Assembly (NCBI RefSeq): GCF_018860705.1
Contig: NZ_JAHKQA010000091.1
Location: forward strand, 47,351-111,350
Reading direction: 5' to 3'
DNA: 64,000 nucleotides
DNA from: Citreicella sp. C3M06
Lineage (GTDB): Bacteria; Pseudomonadota; Alphaproteobacteria; Rhodobacterales; Rhodobacteraceae
The notes beneath the pieces were generated by a model. It was given only the letters and a program-made list of their open reading frames with translations. It had not been told where the DNA came from and did no database searches. Of the stretch, positions 57,792 through 64,000 are shown in pieces. Numbering within the stretch: position 1 is the stretch's first letter; each line of letters opens with the position of its first letter. The position numbers and the translations under genes are program-made.

Positions 57792-58291
57792 GATGTGCTC
57801 TGCTGCGCGCAGACCGCTTGCAGCACCGGGTCCTGGGGATCGCTGCGCCACATCGGCGTGCCCGCATCGCCCGACGGGATCGCGGTGCGCCCCTGCGCGC
57901 AATCCACCAGCATCTGCGCTTCGGAGGTCGGTCTCCAGCGGCCATAGAAGGCGGCGCGCACCATGAACAGCCCCTCGGTCTGGGTGTTTTCCACCGGGTT
58001 TGCCAGATCCACCGCGATGAAGCGGTCGATCATCGGGAAGGCGTAGGTCCACGGGCGCCAAAGGGCGCGGGATTCATGAGAGGCGACCACGTCAAAGCCT
58101 TCGGGCAGGTTGGTCTCGGTGCGCCCGTACCAGCCGTATTCATTGGCGATGCTCGCGGCAAGCATCGCCGCCCCCGCCGCCACCGGCACCAGCCAGCGCG
58201 GCAGCCGCCCGCGCGAGCCCTTGACCATCACCAGCATGATCCCCGCGCCAGCAAAGCCCGCCACGAAGACCGCTATCAGTTCCCAGAACAT
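57788..58291 (-). CDS. Hypothetical inner-membrane protein
   Basis: Start ATG 58291 has GGAGGAA at ideal spacing. The 167-residue product has two hydrophobic segments (MFWELIAVFVAGFAGAGIMLV, about 1-21, and WLVPVAAGAAMLAASIA) and a soluble C-terminal part with two cysteines. I do not recognise its family beyond membrane topology. It overlaps the exonuclease gene by 4 bases, so it may be a membrane partner. Confidence 0.7.
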   Translation of the reverse strand: MFWELIAVFVAGFAGAGIMLVMVKGSRGRLPRWLVPVAAGAAMLAASIANEYGWYGRTETNLPEGFDVVASHESRALWRPWTYAFPMIDRFIAVDLANPVENTQTEGLFMVRAAFYGRWRPTSEAQMLVDCAQGRTAIPSGDAGTPMWRSDPQDPVLQAVCAQQSTS

Positions 58292-58313
58292 GAATTCCTC
58301 CCTCTCTTGCCCG

Positions 58314-60137
58314 TTATCCCAGCATTCCGCGCCCGTGTCCAAGCGCCGATTGCAGCGACTTGATGACCACGAAGGCGTCCCTCAGATGGCTGCGTTCGAA
58401 ATCCGACAGCGACGAGGGGGCAAGGTAATTGTCCGGCGCGCTGCCCCGGCGCACCTGTTCGGCCTGATGCTCCAGCCGGGTTTCGGCGATCAGGTCGTAG
58501 GCGTCCAGCAGATCCTGTCCGCCAGAGCCCGACAGCTTGCCCGCTGCGACGGCGGCATCCAGCCGGGCGCGGGTGTTGACCTCGGGCAGGCGGCCCTGAA
58601 GCGCGTAGACCCGCGCCAGATCGACCACCGGCACCACGCCATTGTGCTTGAGATCAAGCGTGTTCTTGTGCTCGCCCGAGCGGATCGTGGCAAAGCCGCG
58701 CAGCAGCCCCAGCGGTGGCGTGTGTTTCAGCGAATTGGCGATCATGTGCGACACGAAGATGGAATTCTTCGAGGCCGCCTCAAGGGTTTCGGCCTGCAGG
58801 TCTTCGTAGAGCGACTTGGTGCCGCCGATGGGCCGCAGGTCGAACATCACTGAGGCCAGCATCTGCGCCATCGGGTCCGGCTTGGTGATCCAGCGGGTGA
58901 AATATTGCCGCCATGTCCCGACGCGGGCGCACCATTGCGGATTGGTCGCCATCATGTCGCCGGGGCACAGGAAATAGCCCGCCCGGTCCAGCCCGGCGCA
59001 GACGAATTGCGCCAGCTGCGCGAAATAGGCCATGTCGTCGTCGCTGGCGGCATTGTCGATGAACAGGCAATTGTCCTGATCGCTGACGCCGGTCTGTTCC
59101 TGCCGCCCCTGACTGCCGCAGGCCAGCCACAGATAGGGCACCGGGGCAGGGCCAAGCTTCGCCTCGCCAAGCGCCAGCAGGCGGCGGGTGACGGTGTCGG
59201 TGATGTCGGTGATCAGCCGCGTCACCACCTCGTGCCGGTTGCCCGCCGCGACCAGTTGCAGCAGCAGCTGCGGGATGCGGGCGGTGACTTCGGCCATTTG
59301 TTCGGCGCTGGTGGCGCGGGCGATTTCCGACACCAGCCCGGCGCTCGACACCGCCTGAAAACGGGTCAGGTCGGTTTGGGTGACGATGCCGACCAGCTTG
59401 CCAGCCTCGGCCACCGGCACATGGCCGATGTTGCGTTCCATCATCATATGCAGCACGTCCGAGCCGATGGCCGAGGGCGGCAGCGTCACCGGATCGGCGC
59501 TCATGATCTGCGTTACCGGCGTGTCGAACGCCAGCCCGCCACCGACAACCTTGCCCGATACATCGCGGATGGTCAGGATGCCCTTGAGCAGCGGGCCGTC
59601 GGTGATGCAGACCGAACTGGCGTGGCGCTCGGCCATCAGCGCGGCGGCCTGCCGGACTGTGGCGCTGGGCGCAAGGGTCAGCGGGTTCGCCGCCATCAAG
59701 GTCTCGACGCGGGAATGGGCAAGGTCGTTCTTTTGCGGCCTCGGCGCGCGTGAGCGGTCAAAGAACCGCCTTGCGGCGGGGCTCTCGGCGATCAGCGCGC
59801 GAAAGGCATAAACGGGCAGCAGGAACAGCAGCGTGTCATCGACGGTGCGCGCCGAGGTGGCGGCCAGCCCGTCGCGGGCCAGCCCGCGTTCGCCAAAGCT
59901 GTTGCGCGGCCCCAGCAGCGAAACGGTGACATCGTTGTCGTCGCGGATCTCGACCTGCCCGGAATGGATCAGGTAGAGCCCGTCGAGCGGCTCGCCGACG
60001 TGATAGATCTCGGTCCCGGCGGGCAGGCGGCGCTGCACGAATTGCGGCACCAGCCCGTCGATATCGCTGTATTCGAGCGTGTCATAGGGGTGCACGCCGG
60101 TCAGGAAGCGGTGCAGCTCTTCTGGTGCGATGGGCAT
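58314..60137 (-). CDS. cNMP-binding/CBS/DUF294 nucleotidyltransferase-like regulator
   Basis: The 607-residue protein has, in order: a cyclic-nucleotide-binding domain (about residues 30-120, GEPLDGLYLIHSGQVEIRDDN), two CBS domains (about 140-260, VRQAAALMAERHASSVCI, TVLHMMMERNIGHVPV), a DUF294 nucleotidyltransferase-like domain (WLACGSQGRQEQTGVSDQDNCLF with the GS-x9-DxD motif), and a C-terminal helical domain. Proteins of this layout are linked to sodium:solute symporters such as ActP and may control them via nucleotide or cNMP binding. Confidence 0.92.
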   Translation of the reverse strand: MPIAPEELHRFLTGVHPYDTLEYSDIDGLVPQFVQRRLPAGTEIYHVGEPLDGLYLIHSGQVEIRDDNDVTVSLLGPRNSFGERGLARDGLAATSARTVDDTLLFLLPVYAFRALIAESPAARRFFDRSRAPRPQKNDLAHSRVETLMAANPLTLAPSATVRQAAALMAERHASSVCITDGPLLKGILTIRDVSGKVVGGGLAFDTPVTQIMSADPVTLPPSAIGSDVLHMMMERNIGHVPVAEAGKLVGIVTQTDLTRFQAVSSAGLVSEIARATSAEQMAEVTARIPQLLLQLVAAGNRHEVVTRLITDITDTVTRRLLALGEAKLGPAPVPYLWLACGSQGRQEQTGVSDQDNCLFIDNAASDDDMAYFAQLAQFVCAGLDRAGYFLCPGDMMATNPQWCARVGTWRQYFTRWITKPDPMAQMLASVMFDLRPIGGTKSLYEDLQAETLEAASKNSIFVSHMIANSLKHTPPLGLLRGFATIRSGEHKNTLDLKHNGVVPVVDLARVYALQGRLPEVNTRARLDAAVAAGKLSGSGGQDLLDAYDLIAETRLEHQAEQVRRGSAPDNYLAPSSLSDFERSHLRDAFVVIKSLQSALGHGRGMLG

Positions 60138-60159
60138 CGGCTTACCTCTGGCGCTTCAA

Positions 60160-60194
60160 GAAAAATCCCGCCCCTTGCATGGCACGGGGCGGGA
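60160..60194 (-). terminator. Rho-independent terminator behind the symporter gene
   Basis: TCCCGCCCC (60166-60174) pairs with GGGGCGGGA (60186-60194); an A-run at 60161-60165 gives a T tail in the minus direction. It separates the symporter from the regulator gene. Confidence 0.85.
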
Positions 60195-60241
60195 CCGTTG
60201 GACAGAGGGCAGGGTGCCGTGACACCCCGCCCGATGCGGTC

Positions 60242-62020
60242 TTAGTGGTCCTGTGCGGCACCTGCGCCACGCGGAACGCGGACCGATTCCACCAGTTCCG
60301 AGATCTCGTCCGGGATCGGCTGGGACATCGACGAAACGATGAAGGCCACCGCGAAGTTGATGATCGCACCCACCGCCCCGAAGGAGGTCGACTTGATGCC
60401 CATGAACAGAGGGTCGGCATCGGTGAACGAGTTGGTGTCCGGGATGAACATCCAGCCCTTGTGCAGGAAGATGTAGACCAGCGTGACCACGAGACCCGAG
60501 ATCATGCCCGCCACGGCGCCCTGCTTGTTCACCTTCGAGAAGATGCCCATCATCAGCACCGGGAAGATCGACGATGCCGCAAGGCCGAAGGCCAGCGCCA
60601 CGGTCTGCGCCGCAAAGCCCGGAGGGTTCAGGCCCAGCCAAGTCGCCACGGCGATCGACACGGCCATCGCGATCCGCGCCGCCATCAGTTCGCCCTTTTC
60701 GCTGATGTTCGGGGTCAACTGACCTTTCATCAGGTCGTGGGACACCGCCGACGAGATCGCCAGCAGCAGGCCTGCCGCAGTCGACAGCGCGGCGGCAAGA
60801 CCGCCTGCCGCGATCAGGCCGATGACCCAGGACGGCAGGTTGGCGATTTCCGGGTTGGCAAGAACCAGGATGTCGTTGTTGAAGTTGGTCAGTTCATTGC
60901 CTTCCCAGCCTTCGGCGGCGGCGCGTTCCTGCATCGCGGGCGCGCCGTCGTTGTAGTACTGGATGCGCCCGTCGCCGTTCTTGTCTTCCCAGCCAAGCAT
61001 GCCGGTCTGCTGCCAGGTTGCCATCCAGTCGTAGGTGCTGTCGGATTCGATCTGTTCGAGGCTGACGGCGGCGCCGCTGGTGCCTTCGGGCCAGAACTGT
61101 TGGGTGATGTTCAGGCGGGCCATGGCGCCAACCGCCGGGGCGGTGAGGTAGAGCAGCGCGATGAACACCAGCGCCCAGCCTGCCGACCAGCGGGCATCGG
61201 ACACCTTGGGCACGGTGAAGAAGCGCATGATCACGTGCGGCAGACCGGCGGTGCCGATCATCAGCGACAGGGTGAACAGCACCATGTTCAGCGTATCGCC
61301 GTTATGGGCGGTGTACTGGTTGAAGCCAAGCTCGGTGACGATCTGGTCCAGCGTCTGCAGCAGCGGGACGCCATCCGAGGTCGATCCGAACAGGCCAAGC
61401 GCCGGGATCGGGTTGCCGGTCAGTTGCAGCGAGATGAAGATCGCCGGGATGGTATAGGCAAGGATCAGAACGACATACTGGGCTACCTGCGTGTAGGTCA
61501 CGCCCTTCATGCCGCCGAACACCGCATAGGCAAACACGATGACCGCGCCGATCAGCAGGCCGGTGGTGGTGTCGACCTCGAGAAAGCGGCCAAAGGCCAC
61601 GCCCACGCCGGTCATCTGGCCGATCACATAGGTGATCGATGCGATGATCAGGCACAGCACCGCGACCAGACGCGCGGTCGGCGAATAGAAGCGGTCGCCG
61701 ATGAATTCCGACACGGTGAACTTGCCGAACTTGCGCAGGTAAGGCGCCAGCAGCAGCGCCAGCAGCACGTAGCCGCCCGTCCAGCCCATCAGGAAGGCCG
61801 AGTTGTCATAGCCGGTAAAGGCGATGAGGCCGGCCATCGACAGGAACGAAGCCGCGGACATCCAGTCTGCCGCCGTTGCCATGCCGTTGGTCACCGGGTG
61901 CACACCCCGGCCCGCCGCGTAGAATTCCGATGTCGATCCGGCGCGAGCCCAGATCGCGATGCCGATGTAGATCGCGAAAGACGCGCCCACGAACAGCAGG
62001 TTGATGGTAAACTGATCCAT
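60242..62020 (-). CDS. Sodium:solute symporter family protein (acetate-type, ActP-like)
   Basis: The 592-residue product has about 13 membrane spans and the SSS signatures (GRGVHPVTNGMATAADWMSAASFLSMAGL and AAALSTAAGLLLAISSAVSHDL). Its partner is a DUF4212 small subunit encoded 5 bases upstream, as in VC_2705-type systems. Adjacent acs suggests acetate or another short-chain carboxylate, by inference. GAGGAG precedes the ATG. Confidence 0.9.
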   Translation of the reverse strand: MDQFTINLLFVGASFAIYIGIAIWARAGSTSEFYAAGRGVHPVTNGMATAADWMSAASFLSMAGLIAFTGYDNSAFLMGWTGGYVLLALLLAPYLRKFGKFTVSEFIGDRFYSPTARLVAVLCLIIASITYVIGQMTGVGVAFGRFLEVDTTTGLLIGAVIVFAYAVFGGMKGVTYTQVAQYVVLILAYTIPAIFISLQLTGNPIPALGLFGSTSDGVPLLQTLDQIVTELGFNQYTAHNGDTLNMVLFTLSLMIGTAGLPHVIMRFFTVPKVSDARWSAGWALVFIALLYLTAPAVGAMARLNITQQFWPEGTSGAAVSLEQIESDSTYDWMATWQQTGMLGWEDKNGDGRIQYYNDGAPAMQERAAAEGWEGNELTNFNNDILVLANPEIANLPSWVIGLIAAGGLAAALSTAAGLLLAISSAVSHDLMKGQLTPNISEKGELMAARIAMAVSIAVATWLGLNPPGFAAQTVALAFGLAASSIFPVLMMGIFSKVNKQGAVAGMISGLVVTLVYIFLHKGWMFIPDTNSFTDADPLFMGIKSTSFGAVGAIINFAVAFIVSSMSQPIPDEISELVESVRVPRGAGAAQDH

Positions 62021-62025
62021 ACGCG

Positions 62026-62313
62026 TTACTCCTCGTCCACGCCGAATTCTTTATCGAGCTTGTTCATCCGGAAGGCGTAGAAAAAGATCAGCACCAGAAA
62101 CACCAGAATGCTGCCCTGCTGCGCGAACCAGAAGCCAAGGTCCGAACCGCCGACCGCGATGCCCGACAGCATCGGGCGCAGCAGGATGCCGAAGCCAAAG
62201 CTGCACAGTGCCCAGATGATCAGGCTGATGATGATGATGCGCAGGTTGGCCTTCCAATAGGCCTCGCCTGATTTTCCGGCGGCAGTGCCGCCGCCCCTTG
62301 TGTGATCCGCCAT
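62026..62313 (-). CDS. DUF4212 small symporter subunit
   Basis: A 95-residue two-span membrane protein (KANLRIIIISLIIWALCSFGFGILL, then LGFWFAQQGSILVFLVLIFFYAFRM), the DUF4212 pattern of small subunits of SSS symporters. GGAGG precedes its ATG. It is probably needed for the large subunit. Confidence 0.92.
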   Translation of the reverse strand: MADHTRGGGTAAGKSGEAYWKANLRIIIISLIIWALCSFGFGILLRPMLSGIAVGGSDLGFWFAQQGSILVFLVLIFFYAFRMNKLDKEFGVDEE

Positions 62314-62341
62314 GGACGGGTCCCTCCTCTCCTTGAATGAT

Positions 62342-62364
62342 CCCGCCCTCCCTCCGAAGGCGGG
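62342..62364 (-). terminator. Hairpin behind adk
   Basis: CCCGCC (62342-62347) pairs with GGCGGG (62359-62364); no clear T run. It separates adk from the DUF4212 gene. Confidence 0.4.
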
Positions 62365-62378
62365 GGTGGCGCGGGCCC

Positions 62379-63065
62379 CTAGCGGGCCGTTGCCGTCTTT
62401 ACGATCGCGCCCATGTCGGCGGCGATGTCCCCAATGTCGCCCATCGCGTCGATCCGCGTCAGGGCGCCCTTGTCATCGTAATAGCCGATCAGCGGGGCGG
62501 TCTGGGCGTGATAGGCCTCCAGCCGGGATGCCACGGTTTCGGCCTTGTCATCGGCGCGGCGCTTCATCTGGGTACCGCCGCATTTGTCGCAAGTTTCGGG
62601 CTGGCTGGGCTGCTTGAAGACGTCGTGGTAGCCTTCGCCACAGGCGGCGCAGGTGTAGCGGCCCGAAATGCGCGTCACCATCGCGGCGTCGTCCACTTCG
62701 AGGCTGATCGCGGCGTCGATGCGCTGCCCGTTCTCTGCCAGCAGCGTGTCAAGCGCCTCTGCCTGCACCGTGGTGCGCGGAAATCCGTCGAGGATGACGC
62801 CCTGGGCGCAGTCCGGCTCGGCCAGACGGTCGCGCAGGATGGCGATGACGATGTCATCGCTGACAAGACCCCCGGCATCCATGACAGCCTTGGCCTGCTT
62901 GCCGGCCTCGGTGCCCTGCGCCACGGCGGCGCGCAGCAGATCGCCCGTCGACAGCTGCACAAGGCCGAATTTCTCTTCGAGCATCCGCGCTTGCGTGCCT
63001 TTCCCGGCCCCCGGAGGGCCGAGAAGGATCAACACGGGCGCGGCGGTGATGGTTTGTCCGTCCAT
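62379..63065 (-). CDS. adk: Adenylate kinase, zinc-type LID
   Basis: The 228-residue product has the P-loop LLGPPGAGKGTQA, LSTGDLLRAA, DGFPRT, and a LID with four cysteines (YTCAACGEGY and CDKCGG), so it is the long, zinc-binding form. It balances AMP, ADP and ATP. Beside acs, whose reaction makes AMP, it would recycle the product. Confidence 0.97.
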   Translation of the reverse strand: MDGQTITAAPVLILLGPPGAGKGTQARMLEEKFGLVQLSTGDLLRAAVAQGTEAGKQAKAVMDAGGLVSDDIVIAILRDRLAEPDCAQGVILDGFPRTTVQAEALDTLLAENGQRIDAAISLEVDDAAMVTRISGRYTCAACGEGYHDVFKQPSQPETCDKCGGTQMKRRADDKAETVASRLEAYHAQTAPLIGYYDDKGALTRIDAMGDIGDIAADMGAIVKTATAR

Positions 63066-63071
63066 GTCCGG

Positions 63072-64000
63072 TTACCCCTTGTTTGCGCGGTTTTCGATGA
63101 GGTCTTCGACGACGGAAGGGTCGGCGAGGGTTGAGATGTCGCCGAGGGCGGCGAAGTCGTTTTCGGCGATTTTGCGCAGGATGCGGCGCATGATCTTGCC
63201 GGATCGGGTCTTGGGCAGGCCCGGCGCCCACTGGATCAGGTCTGGCGAGGCGATGGGGCCGATCTCGGTGCGCACCCAGCTGCGCAGCTCCTTGACCAGC
63301 GCGTCGGACGGTTCCACATCGTTCATCAGCGTCACGTAGCAATAGATGCCCTGACCCTTGACCGGGTGCGGGTAGCCGACCACCGCCGCTTCGGCGACCT
63401 TGGCATGGGCGACCAGCGCCGATTCCACCTCGGCGGTGCCCATCCGGTGCCCGAGACGTTGATCACGTCATCGACCCGGCCGGTGATCCAGTAATCGCCA
63501 TCCTCATCGGCGCGGCAGCCGTCGCCCGAGAAGTAATAGCCCTTGTATTGCTGGAAATAGGTCTGCTCGAAGCGCTCGTGATCGCCCCAGACCGTGCGCA
63601 TCTGGCCCGGCCAGCTGTCGGCGATGGCCAGCACGCCTTCGGTCGGGCGGGCCTCGATGATCTCGCCGCTGGTGGGTTCCAGCACCACCGGCTTGATGCC
63701 GAAGAACGGCTTCATCGCCGCGCCGGGCTTGGTGGCATGGGCGCCGGGCAGAGGGGTCATCAGGTGGCCGCCGGTTTCGGTCTGCCACCAGGTGTCGACG
63801 ATCGGGCAGCGCCCGCCGCCGATCTTGTCATTGTACCAGTTCCACGCCTCGGGGTTGATCGGCTCGCCGACGGTGCCGAGCAGCTTGAGGCTGGACAGAT
63901 CGCAGCCTTCGACAAAGCTGTCGCCCTGGCCCATCAGCGCGCGCAGGGCGGTGGGGGCGGTGTAGAACTGGTTGACCTTGTGCTTTTCACAAACCTGCCA
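63072..64000 (-). pseudogene. acs: Acetyl-CoA synthetase, C-terminal part with apparent frameshift
   Basis: From the window edge the minus frame reads [39 protein letters not shown] and [13 protein letters not shown]. There it shifts: the expected [15 protein letters not shown] continues only in another frame, from about 63443 to the stop at 63072 (including [13 protein letters not shown] with the catalytic Lys). One C appears to be missing in GGCCACCGG near 63449. The 5' half is outside the window. It may be a real mutation or a sequence error; all other motifs are intact. Acs activates acetate with ATP and CoA. Confidence 0.85.

Overview
The window reads as chromosomal DNA of a GC-rich alphaproteobacterium of the Rhodobacteraceae (Rhodobacter/Roseobacter type). 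Evidence: an R. sphaeroides-like smo/mtl polyol operon, a two-piece permuted tmRNA, alphaproteobacterial SspB beside fumC, DUF4169 and ribbon-helix-helix genes, and a dcw cluster with a structured mraZ leader. Nothing looks like a phage, IS element or CRISPR array; almost all of the window is core or operon-packed metabolic DNA.

Layout. 1-1143: tail of rpmB, then a small periplasmic protein and a PCu(A)C copper chaperone. 1143-2051: a PRC-barrel-like protein (minus) and a 34-residue membrane protein. 2278-8173: an iron/heme block: 46-aa ORF, hemP, imelysin, bfd, bfr, di-heme oxidoreductase, second imelysin, DUF1513. 8327-17322 (minus): polyol operon (HAD phosphatase, SorC regulator, smoE, smoF, smoG, smoK, mtlK, xylB) without a smoS gene. 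17462: tRNA-Val(CAC). 17537-28377: dcw cluster (mraZ-rsmH-ftsL-ftsI-murE-murF-mraY, 770-nt gap, murD), with an UpsM-like premature-termination RNA and a MraZ-type operator in the mraZ leader; the cluster stops after murD. 28374-34822: M24 peptidase, alaS with two DUF1330 genes, lytic transglycosylase, thymidine kinase. 34866-35028: candidate minus-strand sRNA. 35199-38741: rimO, two L,D-transpeptidases flanking a DsbA-like protein. 38794: tRNA-Leu(CAA). 39033-44859: lipA, RHH/DUF4169 pair, serine hydrolase, fumC, sspB, chrA. 44975-45290: ssrA (tmRNA), minus strand, tag ANDNHAPVALAA. 45487-49533: purM-purN, rnd, lipoprotein, sufE. 49686-54885: EamE/YdcZ-type transporter, GNAT, universal stress protein and a TAXI-TRAP transporter. 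55014: class III aminotransferase. 56385-64000 (minus): acetate-type uptake cluster: acs (3' part, with an apparent single-base frameshift), adk, DUF4212 + sodium:solute symporter, cNMP/CBS/DUF294 regulator, small membrane protein, membrane-anchored DnaQ-like exonuclease.

How it works together. The iron block pairs periplasmic iron/heme handling (imelysins, di-heme protein, DUF1513) with cytosolic storage and release (Bfr, Bfd). The polyol operon imports mannitol/sorbitol by an ABC system, oxidises it to a ketose and phosphorylates xylulose or fructose-type products. The terminal cluster would import a short-chain carboxylate and activate it to the CoA ester, with the cNMP/CBS protein as a likely sensor. 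Best candidates for a second look: the two non-coding RNAs (mraZ leader; rimO-tdk gap), the bfd-bfr insertion within the imelysin block, the membrane exonuclease in the acetate cluster, and the inverted-repeat family at 26.8 and 49.6 kb.
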